NCBI RefSeq assembly: GCF_024753245.1
Contig: NZ_JANUGX010000035.1
Coordinates: 1 to 64,000 of the forward strand
DNA length: 64,000 nucleotides
Direction of reading: 5' to 3'
Source: Massilia norwichensis
Lineage (GTDB): Bacteria > Pseudomonadota > Gammaproteobacteria > Burkholderiales > Burkholderiaceae_D
How positions within the stretch are numbered: position 1 is the first letter of the stretch; the number at the start of each line of letters is the position of its first letter. Shown here one piece after another: positions 21,025-29,178 of the stretch. Position numbers and translations under genes: made by a program. A model generated the notes under the pieces. That model was not told the DNA's origin. It made no database searches and saw only the letters and a list, made by a program, of their open reading frames with translations.

Positions 21025-22795
21025 GAAGACGACCCAGCGCAGCCGCGTCGCCGGACGGCAGGGCCGGCCTTTCTCCGCCAATCCGCTGCTGGCCGAGAGC
21101 CTGCCGCGCTGGCGTTCCAGCCTGGTGCAGTGCGTGCTGCTGTGCGCTTTCCTGGCGCTGGCCGGGCGCGCCGCCTGGCTGCAGCTGTTCACCGGTGAAT
21201 TCCTGCAGAAGCAGGGCGCTTACCGCTATGCGCGCACCCTGGAGCTGCCGGGAACGCGCGGCCGGATCCTCGACCGCGACGGCGTGATGCTCGCCGCCTC
21301 GGTGCCGGCCGTCGCGGTCTGGGCGATTCCGGAAGACCTGCGCGGCGCGGCGCCGGCCACCCTGGATGCGCTGGCGCGCCTGCTGGAGATGGATGCGGCG
21401 GACATCGCCGCGCGCCTCGCCACCGGCAAGAACTTCGTCTATCTGAAGCGGCAGGTCGATCCCGGCGTCGGACGGGCGCTGGCGGCCATGCAGATTCGCG
21501 GCATCGGCATGACGCGGGAATTCCGGCGCGTCTATCCGCAAGGCGCCGTCACCAGCCACGTCGTCGGCTTTGTCGGACGCGACGACAAGGGACTGGAAGG
21601 CTTCGAGCTGGCCCACCAGGCGCGCCTGCTCGCCAGCCCCGGCTATCGCCGCGTGATCAAGGACCGGCTCGGGAATATCGTCGAGGATGCCGGCGGCAGC
21701 GCCGAGCCGATCGCGGGACAGGATTCGGTGCTGTCGATCAGTAACAAGATCCAGTACGTCGCGTTCAAGCAGTTGAAGGAAGCCGTCGAAAAATTCCAGG
21801 CCAAGGCCGGCAGCGCGATCGTGGTCGATGCGCATACCGGAGAAATCCTGGCGCTCGCGAACTATCCGAGCTACGACCCGAACCAGCCGCCCGAGCGCAA
21901 GGGCGGCGCGCTGCGCAACAAGGCGATCACCGATATCCACGAACCGGGCTCGGTGCTGAAGACCTTCACGGTGGCGCTGGCGATCGACCGCGGCAGGGTG
22001 ACGCCGGAGTCGATGATCGATACCGGCAGCGGGCGCTTCGTGATCAATGGCGCGCCGATCTCGGACACCAGCGCGCACGGCCTGATCAGCGTGAGCGACG
22101 TGCTGCGGTATTCGTCGAACATCGGGACCGCCAAGCTGGCGCTCGGCATGCAGCCCTACGACATGTGGGAGATGTTCACCCGGCTCGGCTTCGGGCAGCC
22201 GCCCCAGCTCGGCTTTCCCGGCGCGGGGGCGGGGCGGGTCCGGCCCTACAAGTCCTGGCGCCCGATCGAGCAGGCGACCATGAGCTATGGGAACGGCATC
22301 GCCGTGTCGCTGCTCCAGCTGGCCCGTGCCTACACGATCTTCACCAACGAGGGCAGGGTCATTCCGCTGACGCTGGAGAAGCACCCCGAGCGGCCGGCCG
22401 GCGCGCAGGTCATCGCGCCCGCGACCGCGCGCGCGATGCTGCGCATGCTCGAGAACGTGGTCGTCAACGGCACCGCCAGGCCGGGCGCGGTGCCCGGCTA
22501 CCGGGTCGGCGGCAAGACCGGCACCGCCTACAAGGCCGAAAACGGCAAGTACAGCTTCCCGCGCAAGTACATCGCTTCCTTCGTCGGCATCGTCCCCATG
22601 TCGGCGCCGCGCTTCATCGTGGCGGTGATGATCGACGAGCCGTCCGGCCGTTTCCACTACGGCGGGCAGGTGGCCGCACCGGCTTTCGTCGGCATCGCCG
22701 CGCAAACCCTGCAGGCCGCGAACGTCGCGCCCGACGCGGGCATCGAGGATGTCATCCGCCGGGACGCCGGCACACCCGAAACCATCGAGGACTGA
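21017..22795 (+). CDS. FtsI-like penicillin-binding protein (class B transpeptidase)
   Basis: Peptidoglycan transpeptidase of the septal PBP3 type, 592 residues. Starts are possible at 21011 and 21017; the second is better placed, six bases after AAGG. Both overlap the previous gene, so translation is coupled. One N-terminal membrane helix (SLVQCVLLCAFLALAGRAAW), RGRILDRDG in the pedestal, S312 in SVLK, SSN, and KTGT. Division-locus ftsI normally lies between ftsL and murE; none of these genes is here. This is therefore probably a second FtsI paralogue paired with a PBP2, an arrangement seen as accessory enzymes in some bacteria. Confidence 0.88.
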   Translation: MLRKTTQRSRVAGRQGRPFSANPLLAESLPRWRSSLVQCVLLCAFLALAGRAAWLQLFTGEFLQKQGAYRYARTLELPGTRGRILDRDGVMLAASVPAVAVWAIPEDLRGAAPATLDALARLLEMDAADIAARLATGKNFVYLKRQVDPGVGRALAAMQIRGIGMTREFRRVYPQGAVTSHVVGFVGRDDKGLEGFELAHQARLLASPGYRRVIKDRLGNIVEDAGGSAEPIAGQDSVLSISNKIQYVAFKQLKEAVEKFQAKAGSAIVVDAHTGEILALANYPSYDPNQPPERKGGALRNKAITDIHEPGSVLKTFTVALAIDRGRVTPESMIDTGSGRFVINGAPISDTSAHGLISVSDVLRYSSNIGTAKLALGMQPYDMWEMFTRLGFGQPPQLGFPGAGAGRVRPYKSWRPIEQATMSYGNGIAVSLLQLARAYTIFTNEGRVIPLTLEKHPERPAGAQVIAPATARAMLRMLENVVVNGTARPGAVPGYRVGGKTGTAYKAENGKYSFPRKYIASFVGIVPMSAPRFIVAVMIDEPSGRFHYGGQVAAPAFVGIAAQTLQAANVAPDAGIEDVIRRDAGTPETIED

Positions 22796-22797
22796 GC

Positions 22798-23994
22798 ATG
22801 AGCACGACCATCGGCAAGACCATGAGCAAGACACCGGCAAGCCCCGCAGCGATCAATATTTTGTTCTCCATCGCCTTCGTGCACCTGCTGAACGATTGCG
22901 TGCAGGCGGTGCTGCCTTCGGTGTATCCGCTGCTGAAAGAGTCGTTCGCACTGAGCTTCACGCAGGTCGGGCTGATCACCCTGACGTTTCAATGCACGGC
23001 GTCGCTGCTGCAGCCGTGGATCGGTTTGTACACCGACCGCCGTCCGCTCGCCTTCCTGCTGCCGGCAGGGATGTGCGTGACGCTGGCCGGCGTGGGCCTG
23101 CTGTCGGTGGCGGACAGTTACGGCCTGCTGCTGCTTGCGGCCGGCATGATCGGTGTCGGTTCCTCGACCTTTCATCCGGAAGCCTCGCGCGTGGCGCGGC
23201 TGGCCTCGGGCGGGCGCTTCGGCTTTGCGCAGTCGCTGTTCCAGGTCGGCGGCAACGCCGGGTCGGCGCTCGGTCCTTTGCTGGCGGCCGCGATCCTGGT
23301 CGGCCGCAGCCAGGGCGGCATCGCGTGGTGCGCGCTGCTGGTGCTGCTGGCGGTGGCGCTGCTGGTCGGCATCAGCCGCTGGTACGGCCAGCAGCTCCGC
23401 CACGTGTCGGGCACGGCGGCGGCCAATGCGGCTGCGGTACTGCCGCGCGCCCGCGTCATCCGCGCGCTGGTGGTGCTGGCCATCCTGGTGTTCTCGAAGT
23501 ACATCTACATGGCCAGCCTGCAGAGCTATTACACCTTCTACCTGATCGAGCGCTTCCATGTGCCCGTCGATACCGCGCAGTTGTATCTCTTCCTGTTCCT
23601 GGCCGCGGTCGCGATCGGCACCTTTGCCGGCGGCCCGATCGGCGACCGCATCGGTCGCCGGCGTGTAATCTGGGTGTCGATCCTGGGCGCCGCACCGTTC
23701 ACGGTCGCGCTGCCGTATATGGACCTGTTCTGGACCGGCGTGCTGTCGGTCGCGATCGGCCTGATCATGTCGTCCGCGTTTTCGGCGATCGTGGTGTTTG
23801 CGCAGGAACTGGTGCCCGGCAAGGTCGGCATGATCGCCGGGATCTTCTTCGGGCTGATGTTCGGCATCAGCGGTATCGGCGCCGCCGCGATGGGGCATTT
23901 CGCCGACCTGGTCGGCATCGCCCAGGTGCTCAGGGCCGCTTCCTTCCTGCCGCTGCTGGGGGTGCTGGCCGCGCTGCTGCCGAAACTTGAATGA
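22798..23994 (+). CDS. MFS exporter, fosmidomycin-resistance (Fsr) type
   Basis: 398-residue, 12-helix major facilitator transporter. The N-terminus has FVHLLNDCVQAVLPSVYPLL, characteristic of the Fsr group, and the loop between helices 2 and 3 has YTDRRP; GPIGDRIGRR marks the second half. The ATG at 22798 is two bases after the preceding stop, so it is probably cotranscribed with the two penicillin-binding proteins. A second ATG lies eight codons in. The natural substrate is unknown; Fsr members export small anionic drugs, and the linkage to cell-wall enzymes and an AraC regulator suggests a stress-response unit, which is inference. Confidence 0.88.
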   Translation: MSTTIGKTMSKTPASPAAINILFSIAFVHLLNDCVQAVLPSVYPLLKESFALSFTQVGLITLTFQCTASLLQPWIGLYTDRRPLAFLLPAGMCVTLAGVGLLSVADSYGLLLLAAGMIGVGSSTFHPEASRVARLASGGRFGFAQSLFQVGGNAGSALGPLLAAAILVGRSQGGIAWCALLVLLAVALLVGISRWYGQQLRHVSGTAAANAAAVLPRARVIRALVVLAILVFSKYIYMASLQSYYTFYLIERFHVPVDTAQLYLFLFLAAVAIGTFAGGPIGDRIGRRRVIWVSILGAAPFTVALPYMDLFWTGVLSVAIGLIMSSAFSAIVVFAQELVPGKVGMIAGIFFGLMFGISGIGAAAMGHFADLVGIAQVLRAASFLPLLGVLAALLPKLE

Positions 23995-24020
23995 AAAACG
24001 GCGAACCGAAGTTCGCCGTT
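23994..24020 (-). terminator. Intrinsic terminator for the third TonB receptor gene
   Basis: Perfect 10-bp stem AACGGCGAAC (23997-24006) with its complement at 24011-24020, loop CGAA; on the minus strand it is followed by a U run (complement of 23994-23998). Placed at the end of the convergent MFS gene, about 70 bases beyond the receptor stop, with a REP-like repeat between. Confidence 0.75.
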
Positions 24021-24035
24021 GTGCTTGAAACACTT

Positions 24036-24060
24036 GGACCCCCGCCTCCGCGGGGGTGAC
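24036..24060. repeat. REP-like GGACCCCCGCCTCCGCGGGG palindrome
   Basis: Eight-bp perfect arms (24038-24045 with 24050-24057) and loop CTCC, tail GAC. Same pattern as the repeats at 13.9 and 42.9-43.0 kb: a C-rich/G-rich palindrome of CCCGC(C)...GCGGG with a GGA head and GAC tail. Located between two converging genes. Confidence 0.7.
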
Positions 24061-24088
24061 GGTGTTGAAGCGGGGGCGACGTCGTCGA

Positions 24089-26863
24089 TTACATCGAGTA
24101 GCGCAGGCCGACCTTGAAGTAGCGGCCGATGGCGCCGCTGGCGTCCATCGGGTTGTAGCTCATGCCGCCGTAGGTCAGCGGATCCAGCGGTGCGATCTTG
24201 TCGAACAGGTTCTGGATCGAGCCGTAGATCTGCAGGTTGCGGCTGACGTTGTAGCGTGCCGACAGGTCCACGGTGGTGAACGAAGCCAGGCGGCAGTTGC
24301 CCGGGGCGTCCGAACCGTTCGCGAAGGCATTCGCGCACTTGTCGCCGGCGAAGTACACGTTCTGCATGTCGGCGCGGTAGTTGGCCGTCGCGGTCACGTT
24401 CAACTGCTGGCTGTAGTCCCACGATGCGGTGGCGCTGATCTTGTCCTTCGGCGTACCGGCGCAGTTCGAGGTGTCGCAGTTGCCGTGGGTGCCGGCGTAC
24501 TGGTAGCGCGTGCCGGTCTTCTCGGCGCGCACCCACGATGCGATGTGGGTCCAGGTCAGGCCGAACACGCCGCGGCCGTAGTCGCCCAGGCGCACGCGCT
24601 GCTTGATGTCCAGGTCCACGCCCTTGATCTCGGTGAAGCTCGAGTTCTGGTAAGGCGCGTTCGACAGCAGCAGGGTGCCGGTGTTCGGGATCACGACGCC
24701 GTTCACGACCAGGTTGTTGTCGTTGCGGATCGCGGTCGGCAGGGCAGCCGCCTCGACGTAGGACAGCGGGTTGATCTCGTTTTCACGGCGGATCTTGAAG
24801 CCGTCCAGCGACAGGCTGGTGTTGACCAGCGGATCCCAGACCAGGCCCAGGGTGTAGCCCTTCGAGGTTTCCGGCTGCAGGTTCGGGTTGCCGACCTTGA
24901 CCGCACCGATCGAGATCGCGCAGTCGACCGAGGTGGCGCCGCCGGCGGCCGGGACGCCGCTCGGGCAGCGGACCGGATCGCGCACCGAGGAGCTGCCGGT
25001 GCTCTGCGACTCGACGCCCGACTCGGCCGGACCCGGCGCGCGGAAGCCTTCCGAGTAGGTGCCGCGCAGGGCGAAGGTCTTCAGCGGGGTCCACTTCACG
25101 CCCACTTTCGGGGTGGTCGACGAGAAGTTCTTGTACTTGTCGTAGCGGACCGCGCCGGTCAGTTCGACGGTCTGGATGATCGGCGCGGCGACTTCCAGGA
25201 AGACTGCCGAGATGTTCTGGTCACCCTTGGCGGCAACGTAGGACGAGTTGATCGAGCCGTCGAGCGTGCCCGACAGCGACGGGTTGTCCAGCTTCTCGCG
25301 GCGGTGTTCGGCGCCGAATGCCAGGCCCAGGGCGCCGCCCGGCAGCTGCATCAGCTCGCGCGAGGCCTTGAAGTCGACGATGTCGAGCTGGGTGGTCGAG
25401 TGCGAGGTGGCGTTGGTCACCATCGCGGCGTACAGCGAGGCCGGGTTCTTGCTGGCCTGGGTGCCGATGTAGTACGGGAAGTACTGGCTGGCCGGGTTGC
25501 CCAGGGCCGCCTGCAGCACCCGCATGTTGATCATGTTGCTGTAGTTGAGGTCCAGCTCGGACTTCGAGTGCGTGTAGGCGGTGTCGAAGTCCCAGCCGTA
25601 GCGCTGGCCCTTGATACCGACCACGAAGCGGGTGAAGGCGTTGTCGGCCGAGCGGGTGCTCGGGCCGACGTCGAACATCGAGTAGCGCAGGCGCACGGCG
25701 GCGCCATACGGGTTCTGCGGGTGATTCGGCGACATCAGGATCGTGTTGCCGTAGCTGATCACGCCGGTCGGGTTGGCGGCGTTCGGCGGGAAGGCGACGG
25801 TCGAGCTGGTCGATGGCGGGGTCAGGGTGAACGAGGTGTCGCGGCGCGAGTAGCCGGCTTCCGCGTACAGCTGCAGGTCGTTGTCGAGGTTCTTGGTGAA
25901 GCGGCCGTACAGGTTGTGGCCGCCGATCTGCGGCTGCATCGAACGGAACTGGTCCTGGTACCACAGGCAGCCGCCTGCCGGGTCCTGGTTCACGACCGGC
26001 GAGAACTGCGAGCAGCCCGGCAGCGGGACGTAGTTGTTGGTCTTCGGATCGCGCAGGGCGCCGACCGGGGTCGGGCTGGAGGCGCCCGGGGTGATGTAGC
26101 CGGCGGCGAACTGGCTGTTCGCGGCATAGCCCCACGGACGGATGTCGCCCTGGCCGATCCATTTACGGTCGGCGCGGTCCTTGTTCATCAGCTCGTGGTT
26201 GCCATAGACCTCGATGTTGGTCATGACGTTGAAGCCGTCGGTGTCGAGATTGCCCTTGCCCCAGGTCAGGGTACCTTTGCCCATCTCGGCATCGCCGTAT
26301 TTCGATTCGCCGGCTTCCAGCTTGGCGGTCACGCCGGTGAAGTCCTTGCGCAGGATGATGTTCACCACGCCGGCGATCGCGTCCGCGCCGTAGGTCGAGG
26401 AAGCGCCATCCTTCAGGATCTCGATGCGCTCCACCGCTTCCATCGGCACGGTCGACAGGTCGGTGAAGCTCTTCTGGCCGTCGTCGGCACGCGCGAACGG
26501 CGCCATGCGGCGGCCGTTCAGCAGCACCAGGGTCGAGGTCGCGCCCAGACCGCGCAGCGAGATCGCGGTCGAACCGGCCGCGAAGCCGTTGCCGAAGCCG
26601 GTCGGCAGCGAGCCGGCGCCGTCGGCGGTCAGGGTCTGCAGGTATTCGGCGACGGTGGTCTTGCCGGACTTGGCCAGGTCTTCACGGGTGACCACTTGTA
26701 CCGGCGAGGCGGTTTCGGCGGTGGCGCGCTTGATGCTCGAGCCGGTGACTTCGACACGCTGGATGGTGCCGGACGTGGTGTCCTGGGCCATTGCAACGCT
26801 GCCGAAGGCCACGGTGGCCAGGGCGAAGGAAACTGCTTGGGCTACAGCTTTTCTTTTCAACAT
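24089..26863 (-). CDS. TonB-dependent outer-membrane receptor
   Basis: 924-residue TonB receptor. Start ATG at 26863 has GGAG five bases upstream and opens the signal peptide MLKRKAVAQAVSFALATVAFGSVAMAQ. Plug motifs RVEVTGSSIKRAT, GLGATSTLVLLNGRRM and YGADAIAGVVNIILRK; barrel motif ALRGTYSEGFRAPG; terminal strand ends in GLRYSM. Close paralogue of the receptor at 13933-16791. It is divergent from a peptide-type ABC importer (27182-30867), so outer and inner membrane steps of uptake of one substrate may be encoded side by side; this link is inferred from position only. Confidence 0.92.
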   Translation of the reverse strand: MLKRKAVAQAVSFALATVAFGSVAMAQDTTSGTIQRVEVTGSSIKRATAETASPVQVVTREDLAKSGKTTVAEYLQTLTADGAGSLPTGFGNGFAAGSTAISLRGLGATSTLVLLNGRRMAPFARADDGQKSFTDLSTVPMEAVERIEILKDGASSTYGADAIAGVVNIILRKDFTGVTAKLEAGESKYGDAEMGKGTLTWGKGNLDTDGFNVMTNIEVYGNHELMNKDRADRKWIGQGDIRPWGYAANSQFAAGYITPGASSPTPVGALRDPKTNNYVPLPGCSQFSPVVNQDPAGGCLWYQDQFRSMQPQIGGHNLYGRFTKNLDNDLQLYAEAGYSRRDTSFTLTPPSTSSTVAFPPNAANPTGVISYGNTILMSPNHPQNPYGAAVRLRYSMFDVGPSTRSADNAFTRFVVGIKGQRYGWDFDTAYTHSKSELDLNYSNMINMRVLQAALGNPASQYFPYYIGTQASKNPASLYAAMVTNATSHSTTQLDIVDFKASRELMQLPGGALGLAFGAEHRREKLDNPSLSGTLDGSINSSYVAAKGDQNISAVFLEVAAPIIQTVELTGAVRYDKYKNFSSTTPKVGVKWTPLKTFALRGTYSEGFRAPGPAESGVESQSTGSSSVRDPVRCPSGVPAAGGATSVDCAISIGAVKVGNPNLQPETSKGYTLGLVWDPLVNTSLSLDGFKIRRENEINPLSYVEAAALPTAIRNDNNLVVNGVVIPNTGTLLLSNAPYQNSSFTEIKGVDLDIKQRVRLGDYGRGVFGLTWTHIASWVRAEKTGTRYQYAGTHGNCDTSNCAGTPKDKISATASWDYSQQLNVTATANYRADMQNVYFAGDKCANAFANGSDAPGNCRLASFTTVDLSARYNVSRNLQIYGSIQNLFDKIAPLDPLTYGGMSYNPMDASGAIGRYFKVGLRYSM

Positions 26864-27181
26864 TACGACTCCAAGAAAGGATCTCTAAATTTCGGCCTGC
26901 ACATGCATATGCTTTTTTCACGATATTTGGTATATACGTCCCACACATCGCTAACATCACATTTGACCAATTGTTGTTAAGTAAAAATTTAGTATTTTTC
27001 TACTTAGCATCTCATCAAATCATTGCTGTCCGTACAGTGTCAATATGATTCGTTCGTAACGTCTTTGTAATATTGTGTCCATACAACACTGCACGCTGCA
27101 AGCTGTGCTAGACACAGCTTTTTTTTTATCTGCAACACCTGCAATCTGGTCTATAGTTTTGCTTTTCATCCGGAATCATCG
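26864..27181. promoter_or_regulatory. Divergent AT-rich control region between receptor and ABC importer
   Basis: 318 bases, far more AT-rich than neighbours. On the plus strand a good -10 (TATAGT, 27152-27157) lies 24 bases before the importer start and downstream of an intrinsic terminator (27100-27127). TTGACC at 26963-26968 is a possible -35 for an earlier start but has no good -10. The only open frame before the terminator is a four-codon ATG at 27045. Promoter boxes for the receptor were not resolved. Confidence 0.5.
27100..27127 (+). terminator. Intrinsic terminator upstream of the ABC importer operon
   Basis: AAGCTGTG (27100-27107) pairs perfectly with CACAGCTT (27113-27120), 5-base loop, then seven more T. 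It is oriented with the ABC operon and ends 54 bases before its first codon, yet no gene lies upstream on that strand. It therefore ends either a short RNA or a leader transcript. Confidence 0.85.
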
Positions 27182-28120
27182 ATGTTCGCTTATATCCTCC
27201 GGCGCCTGTGGCAGATGCTGCCGACCATGGCCGGCGTGGTGGTGCTGGTCTTCGTGCTGTTCAACTGGGTGGGCGGCGATCCGTCCTACCTGCTGGCCGG
27301 GAAGATGGCGGATGCGCAGGCGATCGCCGGCATCCGCGCCCAGCTCGGGCTGGACCAGCCCTGGTACGTGCAGCTCGGTATCTTCGTCAAACAAATCCTG
27401 ACTTTCGACTTCGGCAATGCCTGGAGCACCGGCGAACCGGTCTCGCACATCCTGGCGACCCGGCTCGGTCCTTCGCTGACGGTGCTGGTGCCGCTGACGG
27501 TGCTGGAAACGCTGATCGGGATCGCGCTGGCGCTGGCCATCGCTTTTGTGCGCGGCTCGCTCACCGACCGCCTGGTGATGGTCGCCTGCACGGTCGGCAT
27601 GTCGATCTCGATCCTGGTCTACATCATCGTGTTCCAGTACGGCCTGGCCTATAAGCTCGGCCTGTTTCCGGTGCAGGGCTGGGGCGACCATTTCCTGGAA
27701 AACCTGCTGCGCTATGCCACGCTGCCGATCCTGATCGGCCTCGCCGTGTCGGTGGCGCCGACCCTGCGTCTGTTCCGCAGCTTCGTGCTGGACGAGGCAG
27801 GGCAGGACTATGTGCGCACCGCGCGCGCCAAGGGCCTGTCGGAACGCCGCATCGTCTGGGTGCACGTGCTGAGGAATGCCGCCATCCCCATCATCACTTA
27901 CGTCATGGCGAATCTGCCGGCGCTGCTGATCGGCGCCTTCCTGCTCGAGCGCTTCTTCGGCATCCCCGGCATCGGGCGCGAGGTGATCCTGGCGGTCGAG
28001 CGCAGCGACTTCCCGGTGATCAAGGCGATCACGGTGTATGTGGCCGCCGCCACCATGGTGTTCAACCTGCTGGCCGACCTGATGTACCAGGCGGTGGACC
28101 CACGAGTGCAACTCAAATAA
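27182..28120 (+). CDS. Peptide ABC transporter permease (DppB/YejB type)
   Basis: 312-residue inner-membrane permease. The N-terminus MFAYILRRLWQMLPTMAGVVVLVFVLF is typical of the OppB/DppB group. The coupling loop that contacts the ATPase is visible as DYVRTARAKGLSERRIVWVHVLRNA, and the protein ends with the family signature ADLMYQAVDPRVQLK. Start chosen with GGA seven bases upstream. First gene of an operon with a second permease and a fused ATPase. The arrangement of two permeases and a two-domain ATPase matches yejB-yejE-yejF, but no yejA-like binding protein is present. Confidence 0.92.
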   Translation: MFAYILRRLWQMLPTMAGVVVLVFVLFNWVGGDPSYLLAGKMADAQAIAGIRAQLGLDQPWYVQLGIFVKQILTFDFGNAWSTGEPVSHILATRLGPSLTVLVPLTVLETLIGIALALAIAFVRGSLTDRLVMVACTVGMSISILVYIIVFQYGLAYKLGLFPVQGWGDHFLENLLRYATLPILIGLAVSVAPTLRLFRSFVLDEAGQDYVRTARAKGLSERRIVWVHVLRNAAIPIITYVMANLPALLIGAFLLERFFGIPGIGREVILAVERSDFPVIKAITVYVAAATMVFNLLADLMYQAVDPRVQLK

Positions 28121-28154
28121 GCAGCTGACACAACAGCTCAAGTGAGCAACTGAA

Positions 28155-29171
28155 ATGAATCAAATGATCGAAAACGCTTCGCCCGGCCTGTGGGCGCTCG
28201 CCTGGCGCCGCCTGCGCGCCGACCGCATCGCCATGGGTGCGCTGGCGGTGGTGCTGCTGTTCCTGCTGTCGGTGCTGTTGTCGAGCACCGGCCTGGTGGC
28301 CGCCGACTGGGAAGACGAGGTGGCGGTGAACTATGCGCCGCCTTCCTTCGTCGGTCCGGATCCAGCGCTCGCCGCGCTGGCGCGTCCGCCCGCGCCGGTG
28401 CCGCCGAACGCCTTCGATCCGCTGGCGGCCGATCTGTCCGCGCTGAAGGCGGAACTGGCGCAGAAAGGCCATGCCGCGCAGGCGGTGAAAGCGGCCACCT
28501 TGCCCTTCGGCGCCGATAAGTGGGGCCACGACATCCTCAAGAAGACCATCAAGGGCGGCCAGACCTCGATCGTGGTCGGCCTGGTGGCGGCGCTGGTGGC
28601 GGTGGCGCTGGGCACCCTGTTCGGCGCCATCTCCGGCTTCTATGGCGGCAAGGTCGACGATCTGTTCAACTGGTTCTACAGCATCTTCACCTCGATTCCC
28701 TCGATCCTGATGATCCTGACGGTGGCGGCGGTGCTGCAGACCCGCGGCGTGCTGACCATCGTGCTGATCCTCGGCCTGACCGGCTGGACCGGCCCCTATC
28801 GCCTGATCCGCGCCGAGTACATCAAGCACAAGGCGCGCGAGTACGTGATGGCGGCCGACGCCATCGGCGCGTCGGGCTGGCGGCGCATGTTCTCGCATAT
28901 CCTGCCGAATGTCTCGCACGTGGCGCTGGTGCAGATGTCGATCCTGGTGGTCGGCTTCATCAAGGCCGAGGTCATCCTGTCCTTCCTGGGTTTTGGCGTG
29001 CCGGTGGGGACCGTGTCCTGGGGCAGCATGCTGAACGAGGCGCAGAATGAGCTCATCCTCGGCAAGTGGTGGCAGCTGGCCGCCGCCGCGAGCGCGATGG
29101 CGATGCTGGTGACGGCGTTCTCCCTGTTTGCCGATGCGCTGCGCGATGCGCTCGATCCGAAATTGAAGTGA
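28155..29171 (+). CDS. Peptide ABC transporter permease (DppC/YejE type)
   Basis: 338-residue permease with an N-terminal helix (MGALAVVLLFLLSVLLSSTGL), a large periplasmic loop of about 90 residues (to roughly residue 130), then five helices. The ATPase-coupling loop is EYVMAADAIGASGWRRMFSHILPN and the C-terminus has SFLGFGVPVGTVSWGSML and DALRDALDPKLK. The long loop after helix 1 and the length resemble YejE more than DppC. Lies 34 bases after the first permease and 7 bases before the ATPase gene. Confidence 0.92.
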   Translation: MNQMIENASPGLWALAWRRLRADRIAMGALAVVLLFLLSVLLSSTGLVAADWEDEVAVNYAPPSFVGPDPALAALARPPAPVPPNAFDPLAADLSALKAELAQKGHAAQAVKAATLPFGADKWGHDILKKTIKGGQTSIVVGLVAALVAVALGTLFGAISGFYGGKVDDLFNWFYSIFTSIPSILMILTVAAVLQTRGVLTIVLILGLTGWTGPYRLIRAEYIKHKAREYVMAADAIGASGWRRMFSHILPNVSHVALVQMSILVVGFIKAEVILSFLGFGVPVGTVSWGSMLNEAQNELILGKWWQLAAAASAMAMLVTAFSLFADALRDALDPKLK

Positions 29172-29178
29172 GTTCTCT

